From NCBI RefSeq assembly GCF_000312545.1, contig NZ_HE997542.1:96095-160094 (forward strand): a DNA stretch of 64,000 nucleotides, written 5' to 3'. The position numbers and the translations under genes were made by a program. Below are positions 32,624 through 41,734 of this stretch, piece after piece. The stretch's first letter is position 1, and each line of letters starts with the position of its first letter. The stretch comes from Bartonella senegalensis OS02. Lineage in GTDB: Bacteria; Pseudomonadota; Alphaproteobacteria; Rhizobiales; Rhizobiaceae. Below the pieces are notes generated by a model, which saw nothing but the letters and a program-made list of their open reading frames with translations, was not told the origin of the DNA and ran no database searches.

Positions 32624-33928
32624 TCACTTTCCAAAAACACGTTTAAAAATTGTGTTGATATGTTTGGTGTGGTAAGAAAGATCAAATTTTTCGCGAAGTT
32701 CTGTTTCACTTAATACTTTTGTAACATCTGTGTCGTGGAGCAATTCTTCTAAAAAATCTTTTCCTTGTTCCCAAACTTTCATCGCATTCCGTTGTACAAT
32801 GCGATAAGATTCTTCACGACTTATTCCTGCTTGTGTAAGTGCTAAAAGTACTCGTTGTGAATGAACAAGTCCCCGAAACTTATTGAGATTTTTTTGCATA
32901 TTTTCTGGATAGACAATTAAATTTTCAATGACGGATGTTAGTCTAGAAAGAGCAAAATCAAGTGTAATGGTGGCATCAGGACCAATATAACGCTCAACAG
33001 AGGAATGAGAAATATCACGTTCATGCCAAAGTGCTACATTTTCCATGGCGGGTATTGCAAATGCACGCACCATACGTGCTAATCCTGTTAAATTTTCTGT
33101 TAAAACGGGATTCCGTTTATGGGGCATAGCGGAGGAGCCTTTTTGCCCTGGTGAAAAATGCTCTTCTGCTTCTAAAACTTCTGTGCGTTGTAGATGGCGT
33201 ATTTCTATAGCTAATCTTTCAATAGATGAAGCAATAACACCAAGCGTTGCAAAGAACATGGCATGACGATCACGTGGTATCACTTGAGTAGAAACCGGTT
33301 CAGCACGCAATCCCAATGCTTTTGCTACATGTTCTTCAACGCGTGGGTCAATATTTGCAAAAGTTCCTACAGCTCCTGAAATAGCACAAGTAGAAATTTC
33401 TTCCCGTGCAGCAAGAAGACGTTTGCGACATCTTGAAAATTCAGCATATGCAAGAGCAAACTTGACTCCAAATGTTGTTGGTTCAGCATGAATGCCATGA
33501 CTCCGCCCGATGGTAATTGTCTCTTTATGTTCAAAAGCACGTTTCTTTAATGCTTGCAAAAGTTGATCTATGTCTTTTAGCAGAATATCACTGGCACGCA
33601 TCAACTGAATATTCAGTGTTGTATCTAAGACATCTGATGATGTCATACCTTGGTGGACAAAACGTGCTTCTGGTCCAATAAATTCAGCTAAGTGGGTTAG
33701 AAATGCTATAACATCATGCTTGGTGATTTCTTCAATCTCATTAATGCGATTGACATCAAATTCTGCTGCTTTTCCTTTTTCCCAAATTATCTTTGCTGAT
33801 TCTTTTGGAATAATCCCTAGTTGAGCGAGGGCGTCACAGGCATGCGCTTCGATTTCAAACCAAATGCGGTATTTCGTTTCAGGCGACCAAATCGTTACCA
33901 TTTCAGGACGAGAATAACGTGCTATCAT
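32624..33928 (-). CDS. purB: Adenylosuccinate lyase
   Basis: PurB cleaves SAICAR to AICAR and adenylosuccinate to AMP, releasing fumarate. The 434-residue protein starts MIARYSRPEMVTIWSPETKY, typical of the alphaproteobacterial form. It shows the fumarase/lyase superfamily signature GSSAMPHKRNP around residue 263, the MTSSDVLDT substrate loop and the GRSHGIHAEPTTFG stretch with the general acid His. rpe lies 12 bases upstream on the same strand, so rpe-purB are likely co-transcribed. Confidence 0.97.
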   Translation of the reverse strand: MIARYSRPEMVTIWSPETKYRIWFEIEAHACDALAQLGIIPKESAKIIWEKGKAAEFDVNRINEIEEITKHDVIAFLTHLAEFIGPEARFVHQGMTSSDVLDTTLNIQLMRASDILLKDIDQLLQALKKRAFEHKETITIGRSHGIHAEPTTFGVKFALAYAEFSRCRKRLLAAREEISTCAISGAVGTFANIDPRVEEHVAKALGLRAEPVSTQVIPRDRHAMFFATLGVIASSIERLAIEIRHLQRTEVLEAEEHFSPGQKGSSAMPHKRNPVLTENLTGLARMVRAFAIPAMENVALWHERDISHSSVERYIGPDATITLDFALSRLTSVIENLIVYPENMQKNLNKFRGLVHSQRVLLALTQAGISREESYRIVQRNAMKVWEQGKDFLEELLHDTDVTKVLSETELREKFDLSYHTKHINTIFKRVFGK

Positions 33929-33939
33929 AATTTTTTTCC

Positions 33940-34614
33940 TTATTGTGAGAGGGTTGCAGCTTGGCGCAATGCGTTAATGCGTGTCTTGTAAAGCTCTTTG
34001 TTTCCATCTTTATAAATTGCAGAGCCTGCGACAAAGACATTTGCACCAGCTTTTGCAGTTATTCCGATTGTATCAACAGTGATACCACCATCAACTTCAA
34101 GATCAATAGGCCTGTTTGCAATCATGCTTTTGACTCGTTTGATTTTATCTTTTATTCCTGGAATAAAACTTTGTCCGCCAAAACCAGGATTAACTGTCAT
34201 GATGAGGATAAGATCTAATTGATCAAGCAAATATTCAAGCACATATTCTGGTGTGCTTGGATTGATTGCAATTCCTGCTTTTTTCCCCATTTCTTTAATT
34301 TTTTGGAGTGAACGATGAAGATGAGGGACTGCTTCGGCATGAATGGTTATGATATCTGCACCCGCTTTTGCAAAGGATTCTAAATAAGGATCTGCTGGTG
34401 CAATCATAAGATGAACGTCAAATATTGCTTTGGTTAATGGACGTAGTGCCTTGACGATATCAGGACCAAAAGTGATATTGGGAACAAAGTGACCATCCAT
34501 AATATCAAGATGAAGCCAGTCTGCACCAGCATCAACAACATCTAAGACTTCTTGGCCAAGTTTGGAAAAATCAGAAGCCAGGAGTGAAGGTGAAATAAGA
34601 TGAGAGCGAGGCAT
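33940..34614 (-). CDS. rpe: Ribulose-phosphate 3-epimerase
   Basis: Rpe interconverts ribulose-5-phosphate and xylulose-5-phosphate in the pentose phosphate pathway, upstream of PRPP used by the neighbouring purine genes. The TIM-barrel protein shows the family motifs [32 protein letters not shown] with the metal-binding His and Asp, [16 protein letters not shown], and DLEVDGGI. I take the ATG at 34614 ([10 protein letters not shown], 224 residues) because an ATG ten codons upstream adds a tail absent from relatives. Confidence 0.96.
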   Translation of the reverse strand: MPRSHLISPSLLASDFSKLGQEVLDVVDAGADWLHLDIMDGHFVPNITFGPDIVKALRPLTKAIFDVHLMIAPADPYLESFAKAGADIITIHAEAVPHLHRSLQKIKEMGKKAGIAINPSTPEYVLEYLLDQLDLILIMTVNPGFGGQSFIPGIKDKIKRVKSMIANRPIDLEVDGGITVDTIGITAKAGANVFVAGSAIYKDGNKELYKTRINALRQAATLSQ

Positions 34615-34759
34615 TAAGATCTCCTTGATTGGCTTTTTTAGCATGGTGTTCTGTAGACTAAAATATTATTTGTGTTATGACGTGAAAGAAAGAGTCTTTA
34701 GTAGTAGATCTTTTTATAGAAATATCATTTGAAATTTTTAAGCTGTGTAAGTGAAAGAG

Positions 34760-35293
34760 ATGTCAAATCATACGACACATTTAATGCCTAAAGTTCAACA
34801 TAATATTACTGTTTCTTCACAAGAATATCGAGACGCGATGAGTCATTTTGCAGGAGCCGTGCATATTGTGACAACAAGTGGTATTAAGGGAAAGCGTGGA
34901 GTGACAGTTTCAGCATGTTGTTCTTTATCTGATAACCCTCCTACACTTCTCGTTTGCCTCATGCGCCATAATCTCAAAAATCAGTTATTTATGGAAAATG
35001 GCAACTTTTGTGTGAATAGTTTGGCTGGAAAGCATCGTCCACTAGCGGATATTTTTTCTAGGCGTTGCAATTATACAGAAATTGAATGTTTTGATAGAGC
35101 GCGGTGGCGAACTTTGCAGACTGGTGCTCCCAGTCTTTCAGATGCGTTAGCGTCGTTTGATTGTCGACTGATTTGCTGGCATGAGCATGCAACCCATTGC
35201 GTTTTGATTGGTGAAGTTGTTGCAATTAACCGTAATCAAGAGAAAGATGCTTTGATGTATTTGAATCGTGGATATCATACTCTGCCTTTATAA
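34760..35293 (+). CDS. Flavin reductase-like (FMN-binding split barrel) protein
   Basis: A 177-residue protein of the flavin reductase family (HpaC/FRase-like split barrel). EYRDAMSHFAGAVHIVTT near the N-terminus, GVTVSACCSLSDNPPTLLVCL in the FMN-binding region and FCVNSLAGKH are typical, as is the C-terminal HCVLIGEVVAI. Such proteins reduce free FMN or FAD with NAD(P)H, often for a separate monooxygenase. A link to the flavoprotein at 12.2 kb is not supported, since that class reduces its own FAD. The ATG at 34760 seems preferable to a GTG three codons earlier. Confidence 0.85.
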   Translation: MSNHTTHLMPKVQHNITVSSQEYRDAMSHFAGAVHIVTTSGIKGKRGVTVSACCSLSDNPPTLLVCLMRHNLKNQLFMENGNFCVNSLAGKHRPLADIFSRRCNYTEIECFDRARWRTLQTGAPSLSDALASFDCRLICWHEHATHCVLIGEVVAINRNQEKDALMYLNRGYHTLPL

Positions 35294-35621
35294 AGATTTT
35301 TATTTCTCAATATTGAGATGACTGGTTCTGGATATGTTTGAATTTTAGTTCAATGAAGGAATAAAATTATTCACCTGATTTCCAATATTTGCATTTTTTT
35401 ATTTTATAGGTTTTGAAGTATGTCTTGAAACGGGATGTATAGAAAATACCTACCCAGTCATTCTCTTAAAAGAGGATATTTTATACAGAAAAATGGCTGA
35501 AAACTTCAAAAGTGTCTTTAAACACATTTTTAGGGTGTTATAAAAAAGCATTTTACACTTGTGTTGATCGATATTGAACAATATATAGACCGCACATACC
35601 ATATATGGAGGTTTTTATGGC
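35294..35621. other. 328-base intergenic region upstream of dksA
   Basis: AT-rich leader region holding a plausible dksA promoter (listed separately) and a GGAGG-type ribosome binding site at 35607-35611, close before the dksA start. I see no coding remnant. Confidence 0.5.
35559..35587 (+). promoter_or_regulatory. Possible sigma-70-type promoter of dksA
   Basis: A TTGTGT box (35559-35564) and a TATATA box (35582-35587) are separated by 17 bases, about 35 bases upstream of the dksA start. In such AT-rich sequence chance matches are frequent, so confidence is limited. Confidence 0.35.
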
Positions 35622-36038
35622 ATGAGCGAAGAGATTGATGGTCAATATCGTCCTAGTGAAGATGAGCCTTTTATGAATGAACGGCAAAAGGCGTATTTTC
35701 GTGCTAAATTGGTTTCTTGGAGAAATGATATTTTAAGAGAAGCCCGTGGAACTTTGGAAAATTTGCAGGAAGAGAATGCTGGTCAACCCGATTTAACGGA
35801 TAGAGCGTCTTGCGAAACTGATCGTACAATCGAATTACGTGCTCGTGATCGTCAGAGAAAACTCATTTCAAAAATAGATGCTGCTTTGGAACGTATTGAT
35901 AACGGGACTTACGGTTTTTGTGAGGAAACTGGCGAACCTATTAGTATAAAGCGCCTTGAAGCTCGACCAATAGCGGTCTTATCATTGGAGGCGCAAGAGC
36001 GCCATGAACGGCGAGAAAGAGTTTATCGTGACGATTAA
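35622..36038 (+). CDS. dksA: RNA polymerase-binding transcription factor DksA (zinc-finger residues mostly lost)
   Basis: DksA binds the RNA polymerase secondary channel and works with ppGpp to reset transcription in starvation. The 138-residue protein keeps the coiled-coil region (about residues 20-90) with the tip acidic residues near LTDRASCETD. It keeps the C-terminal IKRLEARPIA segment too. Of the four zinc ligands of E. coli DksA only the first remains: Cys100, then Thr103, Ser121 and Ala124 instead of Cys. I recall that cysteine-poor DksA is known in alphaproteobacteria and can stay functional. It is convergent with the FliO-like gene. Confidence 0.94.
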   Translation: MSEEIDGQYRPSEDEPFMNERQKAYFRAKLVSWRNDILREARGTLENLQEENAGQPDLTDRASCETDRTIELRARDRQRKLISKIDAALERIDNGTYGFCEETGEPISIKRLEARPIAVLSLEAQERHERRERVYRDD

Positions 36039-36091
36039 AAGCGCTTTCGATGGTGAACAAATGGAGTGTATGGTACTAGAGTTTAAGTGTT

Positions 36092-36613
36092 TTATTTTTT
36101 GGGAACAGGAATAAATAAAGAGGGTTCTTGCCGTCCTTCAATTTCGGCGCTAATTGCTGAATCTTCTACGTATTGATTCATCAAATGAGCGGAGACTTCG
36201 TCTTGTGTGTGTTCTTTCTCACTTACAGAAAAAGATCCTTTTTCTATAATGTGAGGATTTGGATTGCTTTCTGTTGTTGTTAATGTTTGCTGAATCTTTT
36301 TCTTTTGCATGATGGGTGTATTGATAATATGAGATTCTACAACAATATCCGTTAATCCACCAATAAGGAGCAAATGCTCTCTATTATCACAACGTATCAA
36401 AATAAGACGGCGTGTGCGATCAATAGCAATGGTATCACATAAGGTTAATCTCGATGGATGTTTTTTTCTATTGAGACCAAATCCTTTTGTATTTAAACGG
36501 CGTAAAAACAAAATAATTGCGGCAATAGCAGCAATTGTTATGATAAAAAATACAAGGCTTGTGATTATATTCGCTGCTGATGTGCCTATTTGGCTTGATA
36601 ACCATACATACAT
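36092..36613 (-). CDS. FliO-like single-pass membrane protein
   Basis: A 173-residue protein with one membrane segment at about residues 15-40 and a cytoplasmic domain. LTLCDTIAIDRTRRLILIRCDNREHLLLIGG matches the compact FliO/YscJ-export-accessory pattern (a 'D-x-x-R-x-L-x-L-V-x-x-x-x-x-x-x-L-L-I-G-G' type strand set). The C-terminal third is polar and probably disordered. FliO helps FliP assembly in the flagellar export gate, but no other flagellar gene is in the window and the neighbours are dksA and cckA. The flagellar role is therefore uncertain; similar orphan copies occur in this order from memory. Confidence 0.7.
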   Translation of the reverse strand: MYVWLSSQIGTSAANIITSLVFFIITIAAIAAIILFLRRLNTKGFGLNRKKHPSRLTLCDTIAIDRTRRLILIRCDNREHLLLIGGLTDIVVESHIINTPIMQKKKIQQTLTTTESNPNPHIIEKGSFSVSEKEHTQDEVSAHLMNQYVEDSAISAEIEGRQEPSLFIPVPKK

Positions 36614-36824
36614 AAATTCTCTCCCATTTTAGAATGGAAACATTATTTTTTATTAAGATAGGTTTGTAAAGATATACTTGAAAAGTTCACTTGTAACAGA
36701 AAACAAGGTCTTTTAAACATTGAGTGATTTTTCTTCGGTGGATATATTCTAGTACAGACTTCATAACAATGATTATGGGGGGAACTTGTGGCATAAGAAA
36801 TGTCTATAATCAAGGCAAAGTGAG

Positions 36825-37367
36825 ATGGATAAAAGTTTTAAGAATAGTGAGAGATTATCTCCTTCTTTTGTATATCGAGAAGGTCTGATTCTCAGAAGTG
36901 TTTTTATAATAGCTTTTCTCTTCATGATAGGTCTTCTAGGTTTTTTTTATCCACAGGGCTTTTTACAAAAGATTGGAATGATCGCTTTTTTAATCTTAGC
37001 AATTGTAGGGGTTGCTGCACTTGTTCTGAGTGCAATAGGTATTTTGAGATATAAGGCAGCACAGCTATATGAAGACTTTGATTTTAGCATCTTTCAGAAT
37101 ACCAATGATGCAATTATTATCTCTGATTTATGTGGTTTTGTTTATTATTCTAATCAAAATTATCAAAAAATCTTTACCTATAAGCCTCAATCCTCCTGTT
37201 ATGCTGTCATTGCTGATCTTCCAGGAGCAGGTGCGTTGGCGTATCGCTTAAAGGTTGCAGCATGGAATGATCTTGCCGCACAAGAACAATTAAGGATGGA
37301 ACAGCCGATTTTTGTTCATTCATCGCAAAAAAATCTTTTTGGTATAATATCTCTGTTCAACCAATGA
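36825..37367 (+). CDS. cckA: Sensor kinase CckA, N-terminal part (frame ends early at an A7 run)
   Basis: This 180-codon frame encodes the membrane anchor of CckA: two hydrophobic segments (about residues 26-44 and 50-72) and most of a first PAS domain. After an A7 run (37327-37333) the frame continues for only about ten unrelated codons and stops at TGA 37365-37367. The neighbouring frame, read back from the next part, gives SFWYNISVQPMTKRG, which is the natural continuation of the PAS domain. One base too many or too few in the run, or ribosomal/transcriptional slippage, would join the two parts into a protein of about 845 residues, the normal CckA size. Confidence 0.85.
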   Translation: MDKSFKNSERLSPSFVYREGLILRSVFIIAFLFMIGLLGFFYPQGFLQKIGMIAFLILAIVGVAALVLSAIGILRYKAAQLYEDFDFSIFQNTNDAIIISDLCGFVYYSNQNYQKIFTYKPQSSCYAVIADLPGAGALAYRLKVAAWNDLAAQEQLRMEQPIFVHSSQKNLFGIISLFNQ

Positions 37368-39361
37368 CAAAGCGAGGAAAAAAGCTTTTATTTTGGCGGA
37401 TTGCCGATATTTCGCATTTGCAAGAGTGTCGTGAGGTTTTTTTCTCAAATCTCCAAGAAGCTATCAACCATTTAGATCAAGCACCTGTTGGTTTTTTATC
37501 TGTTAATACACAGGGAACGATTCTTTATACAAATGCGATTTTTGCTCAATGGTTTTCAATTGATTTGGCAAATTTTACTATTGGAAAATATAGTTTTGAT
37601 CAATTATTTGATAGCCTTGGAGCCAATAGCTCATGGAGTGATATTTGTTTGCAAAATAACAAATATCAAAGTTCAGGATATTCTTTACCTTATAGGTTTT
37701 CATTGTGTGTAAATTTAGAGACCGGTGTGAAAACCCTGAATTGTTTTATGTGTGCTTCTTCTCTCTTAGAAGATGAAGCTATTTATCGTATTGTGGTAAT
37801 CCCACAGCAACTACAAAAGCAAGAGAACGATGATCAATTGAAATTGCCTAGTACCTTAAGAGAGTATTTTGATGCAAGTCCATTTGCAATAGCGGTAGTG
37901 GATCAGAAAGGACAATTTCTTCATATAAATAATGCCTTTTCATCACTCATGGGATGTACCGGAAATGCTAATCTTTATGATGTTATATCCCACCGTGATC
38001 GTGTGCAGTTAGAGCGCGCATTTTTAAAAATTACGACAAATAAAAATTATTCTGTTTCGTTAGAAACAGTTCTAGAAAATAGTGAAGAACGCCATTTGCG
38101 TCTCCATGTTATGCCTATAACGCCGTATCATGATGATGGATTGCGAGATTTCATCATTATCTCTGTTATAGAAACAACAGAACAAAAAACATTTGAAGAT
38201 AAAATAATGCAAAGTCAGAAAATGCAAGCTGTTGGGCAATTGGCTGGTGGGATTGCGCATGATTTTAATAATGTTTTAACAGCAATTTTGATGTCGTGTG
38301 ATCTTCTTTTAAATACGCATCGCAGTTTTGATCCAGCCTATGCTGATCTTATTAATATCAAAAATAATGCTAACCGTGCGGCTGCACTTGTACAGCAATT
38401 ACTCGCTTTTTCTAGAAAACAAACACTTCGACCAGAAAAAGTTGATTTTACAGAACTTTTGTCAGATATTCGCAATCTTATTTTACCTCTTTTAGGCAAT
38501 AATATTCAATTGAAAATTATTCATGGGAGAGATTTGTGGAACGTTGAAGTTGATCAAGCATCTTTCCAGCGTGTTATTATGAATTTAGTTATTAACGCAC
38601 GTGATGCTATGCCTAATGGTGGTCTTGTGACAATTACAACCAACAATATTACAAAACAACAGAGTGCTGATTTTGATTATGTTGGTTTTGGAATTGGTGA
38701 GTATGTACAGTTGGCTATTTCAGATACAGGAACTGGTATATCAGCTGCAGTACAAGAAAAAATGTTTGAGCCATTTTTTACAACAAAAGAAGTTGGAAAA
38801 GGAACCGGGCTTGGTTTATCAATGGTTTATGGAATTATTAAACAGACAGGTGGGTACATTTACTGTGATAGCCGAGAAGGAGAAGGGACAACATTTCATA
38901 TCTTTCTTCCCCGTTCTATTCCTAGTATTGGTGGTGAGATTGCTCAACAGATTGAAAAAGATGAAGAGCAGGAAAAAAATACCGACTTAACCGGATCTGC
39001 AACTGTTTTGCTTGTTGAAGATGAAGATGCTGTCAGAATAGGTGGGGTAAGAGCCCTTCAAATGAGAGGATATACTGTTTTGGAAGCTGCAAGCGGGGTG
39101 GAAGCGCTTGCTATTCTTAAAGAAAATAAGGGGGCTATTGATATTATTGTTTCCGATGTGGTAATGCCAGAAATGGATGGTCCAACTTTGCTTAGAGAAG
39201 TGCGCAAAAGTTATCCGGATATCAAATTTATTTTTGTTTCTGGATACGCAAAAGATGCTTTCACTAAAAATCTTCCACAAGATGCTGTTTTTGGTTTTTT
39301 ATCTAAACCTTTTACACTCAAACAGTTAACTTTAGCTGTTAAAGAAACACTTGCACAATAA
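37364..39361 (+). CDS. cckA: Sensor kinase CckA, C-terminal part: PAS, histidine kinase and receiver domains
   Basis: This holds the catalytic part of the hybrid kinase that, through ChpT, controls CtrA and CpdR in alphaproteobacteria. It has PAS-like domains (to about residue 275), an H-box GQLAGGIAHDFNNVLTA with phospho-acceptor His299, and an ATPase domain with NLVINARDAMPNGG, DTGTGI and GKGTGLGLSMVYG. A C-terminal receiver follows with acidic VEDED and Asp598 in VSDVVMPEMDG. The ATG at 37364 overlaps the upstream TGA (ATGA) but no Shine-Dalgarno precedes it. If this part is translated alone, the kinase lacks its membrane anchor and first PAS domain. Confidence 0.93.
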   Translation: MTKRGKKLLFWRIADISHLQECREVFFSNLQEAINHLDQAPVGFLSVNTQGTILYTNAIFAQWFSIDLANFTIGKYSFDQLFDSLGANSSWSDICLQNNKYQSSGYSLPYRFSLCVNLETGVKTLNCFMCASSLLEDEAIYRIVVIPQQLQKQENDDQLKLPSTLREYFDASPFAIAVVDQKGQFLHINNAFSSLMGCTGNANLYDVISHRDRVQLERAFLKITTNKNYSVSLETVLENSEERHLRLHVMPITPYHDDGLRDFIIISVIETTEQKTFEDKIMQSQKMQAVGQLAGGIAHDFNNVLTAILMSCDLLLNTHRSFDPAYADLINIKNNANRAAALVQQLLAFSRKQTLRPEKVDFTELLSDIRNLILPLLGNNIQLKIIHGRDLWNVEVDQASFQRVIMNLVINARDAMPNGGLVTITTNNITKQQSADFDYVGFGIGEYVQLAISDTGTGISAAVQEKMFEPFFTTKEVGKGTGLGLSMVYGIIKQTGGYIYCDSREGEGTTFHIFLPRSIPSIGGEIAQQIEKDEEQEKNTDLTGSATVLLVEDEDAVRIGGVRALQMRGYTVLEAASGVEALAILKENKGAIDIIVSDVVMPEMDGPTLLREVRKSYPDIKFIFVSGYAKDAFTKNLPQDAVFGFLSKPFTLKQLTLAVKETLAQ

Positions 39362-39884
39362 AATGAAAATTATGCAACAAAGAAATTATTCTATTATGCG
39401 GTATATATAAAACTGTGTTGTTTAGAGTGATGATATAATAGAATAAGGTACGTAAAATTTGTATATTAGAGCTTTTTGTTAGTTATAAAGAGTGAATATT
39501 TAGGATAAGGTATTGTCCATAATATTTATGAAATAAAGCATATAAAATTGTCAATTTTGGCAACACGCGAAAAAGATGTAGTTATTTATAGAGTGTCGAG
39601 GCTTGGAATCAGCGTTCTTTAGAGGGGGAGGGGATAGATTCTTTAAGACTCTTTAGGCAGAAATTGAGAGTATCCTGAAAAGATAACAGAGTAATATGCA
39701 AAATTACTGTATCAAATAAGTGAAAGTGATTTGGTGATCTTAGCAATTAAAAAAAATCACAAATCTCGCATAAAATTATTTGTGGAGATAATGGATTCTT
39801 TTATGTTAAAATTTGTGAAATTCAAAATAATTCGAATTGAAAGCAGATTTCAACTGCAATATTGGAAAATACTAAACGGCATAT
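39362..39884. other. 523-base spacer between cckA and purN
   Basis: AT-rich sequence between convergent genes, with no recognisable RNA gene, terminator or coding remnant. A GA-rich patch occurs around 39620-39640. Confidence 0.5.
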
Positions 39885-40496
39885 TCAAAAGGACAAAAGT
39901 TGCTTTTGCTCGTCTGTTGTTTTACTGTTTTTCTCAATGAATCTTTTTAAGGCTTCTGGATAAAGTTTATGTTCAGCTTTAAGCACTCTTTGTGCTAAGC
40001 TTTCAGCGGTGTCATTGGGGCATACTGGAACGGCAGCTTGAGCAATAATCCTTCCTGCATCCATATCGTTTGTAACAAGATGGACTGTGCAGCCAGCAAT
40101 TTTAACACCTGCTTGTAAAGCTCTTTCATGCGTATTTAAACCTTTAAATGAAGGTAAAAGAGAAGGATGGATGTTTAAAATTCGCTCATCATAGAGCTCT
40201 ACAAAACGCGGGGAGATGAGACGCATATAGCCAGCAAAGCAGAGAAGATCCGGCTTATATTGCTCTAAAATTGTGAAGATAGACTCTTCATGTGCTTCTT
40301 TAGTTGGATAATTTTTGCGGTTAACAACGTGAATAGGTAAGTTATGGTCACGTGCTTTTTCAATGCCGGAGGCATTAGGATTATCGCAAATAACTGCAAC
40401 AATTTCAGCCGGATATTCCTTTTGTTGGGTTGCTTTAGCGAGGGCTACCATATTTGATCCGTTGCCGGAAATAAAAACGATAATTTGTTTTTTCAT
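39885..40496 (-). CDS. purN: Phosphoribosylglycinamide formyltransferase (10-formyl-THF dependent)
   Basis: PurN formylates GAR to FGAR. The 203-residue protein has the N-terminal phosphate-binding [13 protein letters not shown], the catalytic [22 protein letters not shown] with the Asn-His pair, and [17 protein letters not shown] holding the catalytic Asp. Its start codon overlaps the stop of purM by four bases (ATGA), so translation of the pair is probably coupled. Its product feeds the FGAM synthase encoded at 27.5-31.0 kb. Confidence 0.96.
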   Translation of the reverse strand: MKKQIIVFISGNGSNMVALAKATQQKEYPAEIVAVICDNPNASGIEKARDHNLPIHVVNRKNYPTKEAHEESIFTILEQYKPDLLCFAGYMRLISPRFVELYDERILNIHPSLLPSFKGLNTHERALQAGVKIAGCTVHLVTNDMDAGRIIAQAAVPVCPNDTAESLAQRVLKAEHKLYPEALKRFIEKNSKTTDEQKQLLSF

Positions 40497-41578
40497 AAAT
40501 GGAGTACACCTTTATAGAGTATTCTTTTAGCCTGACATTTTGTTAAAGTTCCAAGTGAGGTAACAGTTTCTCCTTGTCTTTCAAGTTCTTGGATAATTTT
40601 TTCAACCTCATCTTGTGCTACGATCATGACCATACCAATACCACAATTAAATGTTCTTAACATTTCCGTTTGTTCTATTTTTCCTTGTTTAGCAATCCAT
40701 GAAAAAACTGATGGAACATGAATGGCAGAAAGATTGATTTCAACACACAGAGAGGAGGGAAGGACACGAGGAATATTTTCAGGAAAACCTCCCCCTGTAA
40801 TATGAGCAAGAGCTTTAATGCCTTTGTAATTTTTTATAATGGGCAAGAGAGATTTTACATAAATGCGTGTTGGTGTGAGAAGCGCTGTACCAAGATTCAT
40901 TTGGGGATTAAAAGGGGCATAATCATCCCATTTTAGACCACTTTGTTGAACGATTTGTCTGACGAGAGAGAAACCGTTGGAATGAATTCCAGAGGAGCTA
41001 AGACCTAAAATAATATCTCCCTCTGCAAGGTCTTTGGAAGGCAATAATGCACTTCGTTCAGTGGCTCCTACAGCAAAGCCCGCTAAGTCATAATCTCCTT
41101 TCGCGTACAGACCAGGCATTTCTGCAGTTTCTCCACCAATAAGAGCTGCACCTGCTTGTTGACATCCCATTGCAATACCAGAAACGATAGCAGCACCTTG
41201 TTCAGGATCAAGTTTTCCTGTTGCAAAATAATCGAGAAAAAAGAGAGGTTCAGCACCTTGTACGAGTAAATCATTGACGCACATAGCTACCAGATCAATA
41301 CCGATGGTATCATGAATACCTATTTCAATAGCAATTTTTAGTTTTGTTCCAACGCCGTCATTGGCTGCTACGAGGATCGGATCGGTAAAGCCTGCTGCTT
41401 TTAAATCAAAAAGTCCACCAAAACCACCAATTTCTGCATCTGCTCCAGCTCGTTTTGTAGCGCGTATAAAGGGTTTAATTTTTTCCACCATGGCATTACC
41501 CATATCGATATTTACACCGGCTTCTGCATAGGTAAGACCATTCTTAGATTTATTATTTCTGAGATCTTGACTGCTCAT
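40493..41578 (-). CDS. purM: Phosphoribosylformylglycinamidine cyclo-ligase (AIR synthetase)
   Basis: PurM closes FGAM to AIR using ATP. The 361-residue protein shows [12 protein letters not shown] at the N-terminus, [23 protein letters not shown] in the AIRS core and [16 protein letters not shown] in the C-terminal domain, all typical. It is first in the purM-purN pair. The 156-base region upstream is shared with the divergent permease gene and should contain both promoters. Confidence 0.97.
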   Translation of the reverse strand: MSSQDLRNNKSKNGLTYAEAGVNIDMGNAMVEKIKPFIRATKRAGADAEIGGFGGLFDLKAAGFTDPILVAANDGVGTKLKIAIEIGIHDTIGIDLVAMCVNDLLVQGAEPLFFLDYFATGKLDPEQGAAIVSGIAMGCQQAGAALIGGETAEMPGLYAKGDYDLAGFAVGATERSALLPSKDLAEGDIILGLSSSGIHSNGFSLVRQIVQQSGLKWDDYAPFNPQMNLGTALLTPTRIYVKSLLPIIKNYKGIKALAHITGGGFPENIPRVLPSSLCVEINLSAIHVPSVFSWIAKQGKIEQTEMLRTFNCGIGMVMIVAQDEVEKIIQELERQGETVTSLGTLTKCQAKRILYKGVLHL

Positions 41579-41734
41579 TGGAACTTTCCTTATGGGAAAT
41601 CAGATTTTGGAATTATGCAATGCCATGATAGAGGCATCTCTGCAAGAGATATTGATAAAAAAATAAACAACTTTGCTTGTGACCTATGTAAAAGAAGTTT
41701 ATAATTTTTGTGAAGAGTTTTTTTAGGATATTTT

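Noticed and set aside
36825-37367. The 5' cckA frame as an independent 180-residue membrane gene
   Set aside because: The other frame directly continues its PAS domain, and the last ten residues after the A7 run are unrelated, so it is part of cckA.
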